Positions 1 to 5,731 of a stretch of DNA of 5,731 nt are shown in pieces (the first letter of the stretch is position 1; the number at the start of each line of letters is the position of its first letter). Source of the stretch: an uncultured bacterium (GTDB lineage Bacteria > Bacillota > Clostridia > Oscillospirales > Butyricicoccaceae). The DNA lies in the NCBI GenBank assembly GCA_905215125.1, contig CAJMOV010000139.1, forward strand, positions 1 through 5,731, read 5' to 3'. Under the pieces are notes generated by a model. The model saw only the letters and a program-made list of their open reading frames with translations. It was not told the DNA's origin and did no database searches. A program made the translations under genes and the position numbers.

Positions 1-1313
1 ATTTCTTTGCTGGCGGTGCCGTCCAGACAGGCGCGGGGCGCGATACACCGCTGAAAGCCCAACCGTGCCAGCTCGGAAATACGCTGCGCCGCGCCGGAAA
101 CCGCCCGAATTTCCCCCGAAAGGCCAACCTCGCCAAAAACGGCAAGGTTGTTAAGGACAGGCTTTTCCAAGTAGCTGGACGCCACTGCCATGACGACAGC
201 CAAATCCACGGCAGGCTCATCAATATTGAGACCGCCCACCACATTGATATAGGTGTCATAGGTGTTCAGCATGAAACCGCCGCGCTTTTCCAAAATGGCC
301 AGCAGGAGTACGGCGCGGTTATAATCAATACCTGCAGCTGTCCGACGTGCGGCGCCATAAGCTGATTTTGTTACAAGGCCTTGGATTTCGGCCAACAGCG
401 GCCTTGTTCCCTCCAGCACCGCGGTGACGCAGCTGCCGCTGGCGCCTTCAGGCCTTCCGGACAGCATGGCGGCAGATGGATTTGGGACGACGACCAGACC
501 TTTCTCCCCCATTTCAAAAATGCCAACCTCGTTGGTTGAGCCAAACCGGTTTTTTGTGGCACGCAGCAGCCTGTATGAAGCGTGCCGATCCCCTTCGAAG
601 TTAAGGACTGTATCAACCATGTGCTCCAACACTTTGGGCCCGGCGATACCGCCATCTTTGTTGACATGACCTACCAGAATAATTGATACACCATGGCTTT
701 TTGCGTACTGCATAAGCGCCATGGTGGTGTCTCGTACTTGAGATATGCTTCCAGGCGTTGACGGAATTTGCGGATTAAACATAGTCTGAATAGAGTCGAT
801 GATGATGACCGATGGAGAGATGCCCTGAAGCACGTTCCAAATGCTGTCGAGATTGGTTTCTGCCAGGATGAACAGTCTTTCATCATGAATATTAAGCCGT
901 TTTGCCCGCAGCTTGATTTGGGAAAGCGATTCCTCGCCAGTCACATACAGAACCCCGCCTGAAGCGCACAGGGCATGACAGGACTGCAGCAGCAGCGTCG
1001 ACTTTCCGATGCCGGGCTCGCCGCTGACCAAAACAAGGGAACCTTTAACCATGCCGCCTCCCAATACCCTGTCCAATTCAGATATCCCAGTTAGGGTGCG
1101 TGCTTCCGTCTCCGTGCTAATCCGTGTAATGGGGGTGGCATGCGGCTGTGCTTTGGATAAAGAAGCACCTGCAAAAGCTGGCGCCCTTACATCGCTGACA
1201 ACCTGCTCCTGCATGGTATTCCAGCTACCACAATTTGGGCATTTCCCTTGCCATTTGGGGGTATCAAACCCACAGTCGGAGCAAACATAGACGATTTTCT
1301 TTTTTCCTGCCAT
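1..1313 (-). CDS. radA: DNA repair/recombination ATPase RadA (Sms), 3' end cut by window
   Basis: RadA is a RecA-like ATPase and DnaB-type helicase that acts in the cytoplasm on recombination intermediates, promoting branch migration and repair. The 437 codons visible are unbroken. In order they show a zinc finger (C11, C14, C25, C28), a Walker A loop GEPGIGKST at 98-106 (K104), a Walker B strand VIIID ending at D173, the RadA-specific KNRFG motif at 254-258, and a Lon-protease-like C-terminal domain from about 290. In that domain the segment IDEPAVDLA (364-372) has Ala where Lon proteases carry the catalytic Ser, as is normal for RadA. The family is about 450-460 residues, so only some 15-20 C-terminal codons lie beyond base 1. 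The ATG at 1313 puts the zinc finger at the usual distance from the N-terminus and is preceded by GAAGG (spacing about 3 bases, rather tight) overlapping the amidase stop 7 bases upstream. It is the last visible gene of the operon. Identification is firm. Confidence 0.97.
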   Translation of the reverse strand, partial: MAGKKKIVYVCSDCGFDTPKWQGKCPNCGSWNTMQEQVVSDVRAPAFAGASLSKAQPHATPITRISTETEARTLTGISELDRVLGGGMVKGSLVLVSGEPGIGKSTLLLQSCHALCASGGVLYVTGEESLSQIKLRAKRLNIHDERLFILAETNLDSIWNVLQGISPSVIIIDSIQTMFNPQIPSTPGSISQVRDTTMALMQYAKSHGVSIILVGHVNKDGGIAGPKVLEHMVDTVLNFEGDRHASYRLLRATKNRFGSTNEVGIFEMGEKGLVVVPNPSAAMLSGRPEGASGSCVTAVLEGTRPLLAEIQGLVTKSAYGAARRTAAGIDYNRAVLLLAILEKRGGFMLNTYDTYINVVGGLNIDEPAVDLAVVMAVASSYLEKPVLNNLAVFGEVGLSGEIRAVSGAAQRISELARLGFQRCIAPRACLDGTASKE

Positions 1314-1320
1314 AAGCCTT

Positions 1321-2046
1321 CTATCTCATTTCCAAATATTGAATATATCCACTTGTGATGGCAATTGCGATTTTGCTTTGGTACCCGTCCTGCTGTAAAA
1401 GCTGTTCCTCGTTGGCATTGGACAAAAAGCCACATTCGATTGTGACGGCCGGTGAATTGATATTCTTCATCAGCATGACGGTATCGGGCGACAGCTTAAT
1501 ACGTCGGTCGTTGCCCTTGTCCAGGACTCCCCGTAGGTTATCCTGCAGACATTGCGCCAGTACCTTTGATCGTTCGGTGTTAGGAGAATAAAAAACCTGG
1601 GCACCATAGTATTTTTCCTGCTCAAATTTATTTAAGTGTATGCTGAGGAAATCCAATTCGGGCTGGGATTTTGCCAGCTTGAGACGAGCCTGGAGATCGG
1701 CGTTTTTATTTTCACGTGCAGAGGCGTCAGGGTTGAAATCCAACGATTTCTCGTCAACCCGTGTCAGCTGAGCGTTGACTCCCAGGAAACGCAGCAAATA
1801 CTGTGTCTTCAAAGTAATAGACAGGTTAATGTCAGCCTCGGCTACGCCATTTTTAGAAACAGCCCCTCCATCCATTCCGCCGTGTCCGGCGTCAAGAAAC
1901 AACAGGTACTCTGCCGGTCCTGACACTGCCAAGGCAGGCTTTTCCGCCAATCGCGTACGCATGATAAAGGCGCCTGCCAATACTATACAGGCCGCTGCAA
2001 AGACGACTGCCGCGCGCACCATGGTTTTCAGCCGGATAACATACAA
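1321..2046 (-). CDS. cwlD: N-acetylmuramoyl-L-alanine amidase, CwlD-like (Amidase_3), membrane-anchored
   Basis: This is a zinc-dependent amidase that cleaves the bond between N-acetylmuramic acid and the stem peptide. In spore formers CwlD works with PdaA to make muramic-delta-lactam in the spore cortex. Counted from the upstream GTG at 2055, a single hydrophobic helix at about 13-32 serves as signal anchor, and the rest is an Amidase_3 domain. Expected zinc ligands are H58 (in LDAGHGGMDGGA), E73 and H140 (in SIHLN). The catalytic Glu is E207 in IECGFLSN. The SIHLN...GAQVFY arrangement, the short length (about 240 residues) and the lack of SH3 or cell-wall-binding repeats fit CwlD better than large autolysins. 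The start chosen is TTG 2046, because GAGGTGAT at 2058-2051 lies 8 bases upstream of it; the GTG at 2055 would sit inside that ribosome binding site. Fold and activity are secure. The exact subfamily, and so the gene symbol, is probable only. Confidence 0.85.
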   Translation of the reverse strand: MYVIRLKTMVRAAVVFAAACIVLAGAFIMRTRLAEKPALAVSGPAEYLLFLDAGHGGMDGGAVSKNGVAEADINLSITLKTQYLLRFLGVNAQLTRVDEKSLDFNPDASARENKNADLQARLKLAKSQPELDFLSIHLNKFEQEKYYGAQVFYSPNTERSKVLAQCLQDNLRGVLDKGNDRRIKLSPDTVMLMKNINSPAVTIECGFLSNANEEQLLQQDGYQSKIAIAITSGYIQYLEMR

Positions 2047-2050
2047 CGAA

Positions 2051-2058
2051 ATCACCTC
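2051..2058 (-). promoter_or_regulatory. Strong Shine-Dalgarno GAGGTGAT that decides the amidase start
   Basis: The minus strand reads GAGGTGAT, a long match to the anti-Shine-Dalgarno of 16S rRNA, with 8 bases between GAGG and the TTG at 2046. The in-frame GTG at 2055 is part of this element, and no other purine-rich block lies at suitable distance upstream of that GTG. This favours TTG initiation three codons downstream. Confidence 0.65.
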
Positions 2059-2096
2059 GGCTTACTTATATTCCCTTTCAGCGGCAAATAGCACTA

Positions 2097-2660
2097 TCAG
2101 GCCAATATGCCTGTGTGCTCCAGCAGGATTTTTAAGCCCATAATGACAAGGACAATACCGCCAGCCAATTCTGCACGGGATTTATATTTGGCGCCAAACA
2201 CGTTGCCGATTTTGACCCCTATGGCGGAAAGCACAAAGGTAATGATACCGATAAAAAGAACTGCCGGAGCAATATGTACATTCAAAAACGCAAAAGACAC
2301 TCCGACTGCCAAAGCATCTATACTGGTCGCAACAGCAAGCGGCAGCATAGATTTTACTGAAAGAGAGTCGTCGGTTTCTATATCGTCTCCACCGCGGCTT
2401 TCACGAATCATATTGCCGCCGATTAAGGCAAGCAGAACAAACGTAACCCAATGATCGTAATTGGTGATAAAGCCGGCAAACTGTTTACCCAGGAAATACC
2501 CTAAAAGGGGCATCAGGGCCTGAAAGCAACCGAAATAAAGACCTATCACCAGGGATTTTTGCAAGGAAATTTTTCGCATGGACAGCCCTTTGCACACAGA
2601 TACGGCAAAAGCGTCCATAGACAGGCCGACAGCGATAATAAATAGTTCGATAAGGCTCAT
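2097..2660 (-). CDS. mntP: Manganese efflux pump MntP
   Basis: MntP (formerly YebN) is a small inner-membrane protein that exports Mn2+ and protects against manganese overload. The 187-residue length is typical. Six hydrophobic segments are visible at about 5-25, 35-58, 69-87, 105-126, 131-152 and 165-183, with a charged, acidic loop between the third and fourth (86-100). The two internally related halves carry the characteristic acidic membrane motifs LSMDAFAVS (D16) and TSIDALAVG (D115), which are thought to bind the metal. The ATG at 2660 is preceded by GGAAGGA (2675-2669) at about 8 bases. It overlaps the stop of the preceding alkyltransferase gene (ATGA), which suggests translational coupling. 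In many bacteria mntP sits behind a manganese-sensing yybP-ykoY riboswitch; none is recognised here. Substrate is assigned by family only. Confidence 0.94.
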   Translation of the reverse strand: MSLIELFIIAVGLSMDAFAVSVCKGLSMRKISLQKSLVIGLYFGCFQALMPLLGYFLGKQFAGFITNYDHWVTFVLLALIGGNMIRESRGGDDIETDDSLSVKSMLPLAVATSIDALAVGVSFAFLNVHIAPAVLFIGIITFVLSAIGVKIGNVFGAKYKSRAELAGGIVLVIMGLKILLEHTGILA

Positions 2661-2998
2661 AAAATGATTCCTTCCATCAGCATGATTTCTTCACCCTTCC
2701 ACATGTATCGCGATAAATCGACACATCCGTCGGGGGTAAAGCCAACCCCTTCTTCCTCCAGAAGTATCCTCTGTCGGTTTACGCCGCCAAAAGCGAAGGC
2801 CTCTGCCAGCTGACCGAAACGATTGACAACGCGATGGCAAGGAATGACGCCCGGTTCGGGGTTGACATGCAGCGCATATCCAACAACACGCGACATTCGC
2901 GGGTTACCCATCAGCCGTGCGATCTGGCCGTATGTTGTCACCATACCGGGCGGGATTTTTTGGACAATATCATATACCCTTTGAAAGGTACTCTGCAT
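2657..2998 (-). CDS. Single-domain O6-alkylguanine-DNA alkyltransferase-like protein (MGMT/ATL family)
   Basis: This 113-residue protein consists almost only of the DNA-binding/active-site domain of O6-methylguanine-DNA methyltransferases (Ada C-terminal/Ogt fold). Visible landmarks are the start of the helix-turn-helix (TTYGQIARLMG, 21-31), the segment SRVVGYAL (36-43) with the expected arginine finger R37, the nucleophile motif IPCHRVV with C54, and the C-terminal part of the domain GGVNRQRILLEEEGV (71-85). The usual N-terminal ribonuclease-like domain of Ogt/MGMT is absent. Alkyltransferase-like (ATL) proteins of this size typically replace the Cys with Trp or Ala, whereas this one keeps Cys. 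It could therefore be a minimal suicide methyltransferase or a lesion-binding protein that recruits nucleotide excision repair; the sequence cannot decide. The ATG at 2998 has GGGGAG (3014-3009) 10 bases upstream. It appears to be the first firm gene of the operon and overlaps mntP by 4 bases. Confidence 0.92.
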   Translation of the reverse strand: MQSTFQRVYDIVQKIPPGMVTTYGQIARLMGNPRMSRVVGYALHVNPEPGVIPCHRVVNRFGQLAEAFAFGGVNRQRILLEEEGVGFTPDGCVDLSRYMWKGEEIMLMEGIIL

Positions 2999-3161
2999 AT
3001 TTTCTTAGCTCCCCATGCACATATTCTGTTATTGCATCCATAACTATAAGCCCTGCTGCAACAAAATCAGCAAGGCCTTTTGATTCATTAAAGCGAAGCA
3101 GCGGCAAGCAGCGCGTGTTGTTGTCTGTAGATGGGCATACCAATGGCCCCTGAAAGGGCAC
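2970..3161 (-). CDS. Doubtful 63-codon reading frame in the operon leader
   Basis: This frame starts with GTG at 3161 and overlaps the first 29 bases of the alkyltransferase gene in another frame. I recognise no family. The second half (about 25-63) looks protein-like: it is a short hydrophobic stretch (LADFVAAGLIVMDAITEYV) followed by a charged amphipathic tail (HGELRKYAEYLSKGI). Its codons end mostly in A or T, unlike the neighbouring genes. The GTG has no ribosome binding site, so if the frame is translated it may start later, for example at ATG 3041. The first half could equally be untranslated leader, and the whole could be the remnant of a frameshifted gene. The alkyltransferase Shine-Dalgarno GGGGAG lies inside it, so translation here could couple to the next gene. 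Confidence 0.25.
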   Translation of the reverse strand: MPFQGPLVCPSTDNNTRCLPLLRFNESKGLADFVAAGLIVMDAITEYVHGELRKYAEYLSKGI

Positions 3162-3199
3162 GGTTTTTCTGTGGTTTAATCTAACCGACTGGCATAACT
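2999..3199 (-). other. Presumed 5' leader of the alkyltransferase-mntP-cwlD-radA operon
   Basis: About 200 bases separate the predicted transcription start from the first firm ATG. The leader holds a small hairpin (GCCCT/GGGGC, loop TTCA, 3159-3146) whose 3' arm contains an AGGGG Shine-Dalgarno. Eight bases on, ATG 3138 opens a 16-codon frame (MPIYRQQHALLAAASL) ending at TAA 3090-3088. That stop overlaps the ATG of a further 14-codon frame (3088-3044). It also holds an imperfect 10-base tandem repeat (CGCTGCTTGC/CGCTGCTTCG). I found no yybP-ykoY riboswitch consensus and no terminator-like hairpin followed by a U run. Confidence 0.4.
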
Positions 3200-3205
3200 G
3201 CTATT

Positions 3206-3214
3206 ATTATACCA
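3206..3214 (-). promoter_or_regulatory. Extended -10 promoter for the downstream operon
   Basis: The minus strand reads TG-G-TATAAT, a perfect -10 hexamer (3211-3206) with the TG extension one base upstream. The best -35 at 17 bases is poor (TTCCGC, 3234-3229), as is usual for extended -10 promoters. The start point should be near 3199. It lies 45 bases past the ABC transporter stop and points toward the alkyltransferase gene, so it marks a new transcription unit. The short stretch between it and the ABC stop shows no convincing intrinsic terminator, so read-through from the ABC genes is possible. Confidence 0.6.
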
Positions 3215-3258
3215 CAGACAAGATGCCTGCGGAAGTACCTATTCTTTTTATTTTGCTA

Positions 3259-5091
3259 TTATATTCCCTTTTTCCCTTCGACTGGGGCTTCAGCTGTGTC
3301 AAACTGCGCCTGATACAGCTCTCTGTAATAACCGCCCCGTGCCATCAGCTCAGCATGGGTTCCACATTCGGCTGCCGTTCCACTGCGAAGAACGACGATT
3401 TTGTCAGCGTTTTGAATCGTGGATAGGCGATGCGCAATGACGAAACAGGTCCTGCCCCTCATCAGCTGAAGCATCGCTGACTGGATGGCGCGCTCAGTGC
3501 TGGTATCTACATTGGATGTAGCCTCATCCAATATGAGCATGGGGGCCTCAAGCAACATGGCGCGCGCAATGGTCAGCAGCTGTTTTTGTCCTTTTGAGAT
3601 TTCCGATCCGCCGTCGCGCAGAATCGTATCGTAGCCCTGCGGCAGTGAGCGGATAAAGCCGTCGATTTTGGCAGCTTTGGCAGCGGCTTCCACCTGCTGG
3701 CGCGTCACGTCCTTGCGCCCATAGGCCAGATTCTCAAAAATTGTACCAGATACCAGCCAAGTGTCTTGAAGCACCATAGAGTAGGCTTGTCTAAGACTGG
3801 CCCGTGTCACATCTCGAATCTCATGTCCGTCAACGGTGATGCTTCCCTCATCCGGATCATAAAAACGCATTAACAAATTAATGATGGTCGTCTTTCCTGC
3901 GCCGGTCGGGCCGACAATAGCGACTACCTGGCCGGGCTGAGCTTCCAGGCTGAAATGCTTGAGAACAGGTTGTTCGCCATATCCGAATGAAACGTTTTTC
4001 AGCCTGACTTCTCCACGCACGCCAGATAATTCGTGTGCATTTTCAGCGTCTGGCGCTTCTTCAGCTTCATCCATCAGACGAAAGACGCGCTCGGCTGCGG
4101 CAAGGGCCGACTGCAGCTCGCTGATGATGTTGGCAAATTCATTGATAGGGCCGGAAAATTTACGCGAGTACAGAACAAAGGAAGATACGCTGCCCAGCGT
4201 TATGCTCCCCCCCATATACAAGAGCGCACCGAATACGCTGACCAGTGCCAGGGATATATTATTGATAAAATTAACGGCAGGGCCGGACATACAGGCAAAG
4301 CGATCAGCGCGATAGTTGGCCTCACACGCATCGACATTTTGACTTTCAAAACGCTGCTGAAAAACCTTTTCCTTTCCATAGGCCTTGATGGTTTTCAGCC
4401 CGCCCGTCATTTCCTCGGCAAAACCGTTTAATGCTCCCAATTTTTCACTTCGCTTGCGATACAATGGGCGCACCCGCTTGGAACGATAACGGGTGAACAC
4501 CACTGATATTGGAATAGTGACAATAAATACTAAAATGAGCTTGGGCGAAATGGTCAGCATCATCAGGAAAGAGCCTGTCACTGTAATGACGCTGGCCAGC
4601 ATCTGCACCAGATCATTGGACAGGGAGGCATTAACGGTGTCAATGTCATAGGACAGCACGCTGAGCACGTCGCCTATAGGATGGTTGTCGAAAAAGCGCA
4701 CCGGCAGCTTCATAAGATGATTATAAACATCTTTTCGAAGCTGGTATACAATATTCCTGCTCAACTGAACCATCAGCGCAGCCAGGGCGTATCCCAGCAG
4801 TGCAGAAAGCAGATAAAAAAACAGCATCAGGCCGGCATAGTAGAATACCGTCTTGAAATCAACCAGCCCGGGACCGGGCTTAATGGCGTCAATGGCAAAG
4901 CCGGACAGCTTAGGGCCTACCAATGCCAGCAGGTTTCCCCCTATGCTGAGGGCCGCAGCCAACAATAGCAGCCACTTATATTGAGACAAATACCGCCACA
5001 GGCGCTTCAAAATGATACCGGAACGGATGCTGGGGCGCTCAAATTTCCCGCTGCCGCCAGGTCCGGCCGGCATGGTATTTCTTGCGCGCAT
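3259..5091 (-). CDS. ABC exporter half-transporter, TMD-NBD, heterodimer subunit with canonical Walker B
   Basis: This is a complete type IV (ABCB-like) exporter half-molecule in the cytoplasmic membrane that powers efflux of an unknown substrate, likely a drug, lipid or peptide. A basic N-terminal tail precedes six membrane segments (first about 38-60 and 82-108, last about 272-310). The nucleotide-binding domain runs from about 360: A-loop Y371, Walker A GPTGAGKTT (394-402, K400), Q-loop Q442, signature ISKGQ (498-502, K in place of the first G of SGGQ), Walker B MLILDE (D522, catalytic E523), D-loop SNVD and H-loop H554. It matches the BmrD/TM288-type partner of heterodimeric exporters. 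The ATG at 5091 directly follows the stop of the partner gene (TAG-ATG) and has a strong GGGGGAGG (5107-5100) 8 bases upstream; an in-frame ATG at codon 7 lacks such a site. Function as an exporter is secure; the substrate is not predictable. Confidence 0.95.
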   Translation of the reverse strand: MRARNTMPAGPGGSGKFERPSIRSGIILKRLWRYLSQYKWLLLLAAALSIGGNLLALVGPKLSGFAIDAIKPGPGLVDFKTVFYYAGLMLFFYLLSALLGYALAALMVQLSRNIVYQLRKDVYNHLMKLPVRFFDNHPIGDVLSVLSYDIDTVNASLSNDLVQMLASVITVTGSFLMMLTISPKLILVFIVTIPISVVFTRYRSKRVRPLYRKRSEKLGALNGFAEEMTGGLKTIKAYGKEKVFQQRFESQNVDACEANYRADRFACMSGPAVNFINNISLALVSVFGALLYMGGSITLGSVSSFVLYSRKFSGPINEFANIISELQSALAAAERVFRLMDEAEEAPDAENAHELSGVRGEVRLKNVSFGYGEQPVLKHFSLEAQPGQVVAIVGPTGAGKTTIINLLMRFYDPDEGSITVDGHEIRDVTRASLRQAYSMVLQDTWLVSGTIFENLAYGRKDVTRQQVEAAAKAAKIDGFIRSLPQGYDTILRDGGSEISKGQKQLLTIARAMLLEAPMLILDEATSNVDTSTERAIQSAMLQLMRGRTCFVIAHRLSTIQNADKIVVLRSGTAAECGTHAELMARGGYYRELYQAQFDTAEAPVEGKKGI

Positions 5092-5731
5092 CTAATCGAC
5101 CTCCCCCATTTGAATCTGGGCAATTTCCCGGTAGCTGGCACAGGTACGCATCAGCTCTTCATGCGTGCCATATCCGTCGATACGGCCATCCTCTAGAACA
5201 AGGATATGATCGGCATGTCGGATGGCGCTGACGCGCTGGGCAACGATAATTTTTGTCGAATCCCGCAGCTCCTTCGACAGAGCACGACGCAGCGCAGCAT
5301 CAGTCTTATAATCCAGTGCGCTTGAGCTGTCGTCCAGAAGAAGAAGCTCCGGCCGGGCGGCCAACGCCCGCGCCAACAAGACACGCTGCTTTTGCCCGCC
5401 GCTTAAATTGACGCCGCGCGAAGCCAGAAGAGCCCCAAACCCGCCCGCTCGCTCGGCGATAAAATCGGCTTGTGCAGTTTGTGCTGCCCATACGATATCC
5501 TGCTCCTCCAGCCCACGTCCAAAATCAATGTTTTCCCCCAATGTATCAGAAAAGAGGAAGTCGTTTTGAAAGACGATTCCAAACATGCTGTGCAGCTTTT
5601 CTGAGGGAATGGAGCGCACGTCCTGCCCATGAATACGGATGGATCCGGCGTCCGGATCGTAAAAGCGCAGTAACAGACGCAAGATCGTGCTTTTACCGCT
5701 GCCCGTCGGGCCGATGATTCCCAGAGTCTCC
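5092..5731 (-). CDS. ABC exporter half-transporter, C-terminal NBD with degenerate ATP site, 5' end outside window
   Basis: Only the last 212 residues are in the window. They form most of the nucleotide-binding domain of the partner subunit (BmrC/TM287 type); the membrane domain, of normally some 350 residues, is outside. Counting from the first whole codon, the Walker A motif GPTGSGKST is at 7-15 (K13), the Q-loop at Q55, the canonical signature LSGGQ at 109-113 and Walker B LLLLDD at 129-134. Here D134 replaces the catalytic Glu, and the H-loop position is Q165 (VAQRVSAI). Both substitutions are those known from the degenerate-site subunit of heterodimeric exporters such as TM287/288 and BmrCD. 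The gene stops at TAG 5094-5092, immediately before the ATG of its partner, so the two are certainly co-transcribed and probably made in equal amounts. Confidence 0.95.
   Translation of the reverse strand, partial: ETLGIIGPTGSGKSTILRLLLRFYDPDAGSIRIHGQDVRSIPSEKLHSMFGIVFQNDFLFSDTLGENIDFGRGLEEQDIVWAAQTAQADFIAERAGGFGALLASRGVNLSGGQKQRVLLARALAARPELLLLDDSSSALDYKTDAALRRALSKELRDSTKIIVAQRVSAIRHADHILVLEDGRIDGYGTHEELMRTCASYREIAQIQMGEVD
5100..5107 (-). promoter_or_regulatory. Strong Shine-Dalgarno for the second ABC subunit
   Basis: The minus strand reads GGGGGAGG within the last codons of the upstream subunit, 8 bases before ATG 5091. It allows fresh initiation or re-initiation at the TAGATG junction and settles the choice of the first ATG as start. 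Confidence 0.75.

Noticed and set aside
371..1313. Apparent break-up of radA into several short minus-strand frames
   Set aside because: Translating codon by codon from ATG 1313 gives a continuous RadA to the window edge. The fragments are other frames; the true frame only lacks a stop inside the window.
1775..2143. Plus-strand open frame of 122 codons
   Set aside because: It lies antisense to the amidase and the end of mntP, shows no family features, and its composition is what the minus-strand coding implies. Other plus-strand frames across the window are shadows for the same reason.
2999..3020. GGGGAGCTAAG before the alkyltransferase ATG as the start of a yybP-ykoY riboswitch (GGGGAGTAG-like)
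   Set aside because: It sits 10 bases before the start codon, where it serves as Shine-Dalgarno, and there is no room for the rest of the riboswitch.
3091..3113. Imperfect 10-base tandem repeat (CGCTGCTTGC/CGCTGCTTCG)
   Set aside because: Only two copies with mismatches; too short to claim as a functional repeat.
3212..3232. Weak stem CCGCAG/CTGTGG after the ABC genes as a terminator
   Set aside because: Six pairs including a G-U, a 9-base loop and no U run after it. It overlaps the promoter region instead.
5073..5091. Internal ATG at codon 7 of the second ABC subunit as the true start
   Set aside because: The first ATG has a strong, well-spaced Shine-Dalgarno and abuts the upstream stop.

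Overview
The window reads like part of the chromosome of a spore-forming, low-to-moderate-GC Firmicute, probably of the class Clostridia. The evidence is strong GGAGG-type ribosome binding sites, GTG/TTG starts, a CwlD-like cortex amidase, a Firmicute-style MntP and a BmrCD/TM287-288-type heterodimeric ABC exporter. Base composition is near half GC and fairly even. All convincing genes lie on the minus strand, so transcription runs from high to low coordinates. No mobile element, CRISPR array, tRNA or rRNA was recognised.

Upstream block (5731 to 3259): the C-terminal nucleotide-binding domain of one ABC exporter half-transporter, whose 5' part is outside the window, is followed directly (TAG-ATG, no gap) by a complete 610-residue half-transporter. 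The first subunit has Asp instead of the catalytic Glu and Gln instead of the H-loop His. The second has a non-standard signature motif (SKGQ). Together these give an asymmetric heterodimer with one degenerate and one canonical ATP site.

Middle (3258 to 2999): a 260-base gap. It holds a good extended -10 promoter (TG-G-TATAAT, 3214-3206) and then about 200 bases of presumed leader. The leader contains only short or dubious reading frames. The longest is a 63-codon frame that runs 29 bases into the next gene.

Downstream block (2998 to 1): a likely four-gene operon. Its order is a short single-domain O6-alkylguanine-DNA alkyltransferase-like protein, mntP (manganese efflux, ATGA overlap), a CwlD-like N-acetylmuramoyl-L-alanine amidase and radA (7-base gap). 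radA runs off the window edge lacking only about its last 15-20 codons. The operon joins two DNA-repair functions with manganese export and spore-cortex maturation. Similar loose groupings of housekeeping genes are common, so a shared purpose is only an inference.

No wholly new system is evident. The items most worth a second look are the leader small ORF, the Cys-retaining single-domain alkyltransferase and the asymmetric ABC pair.
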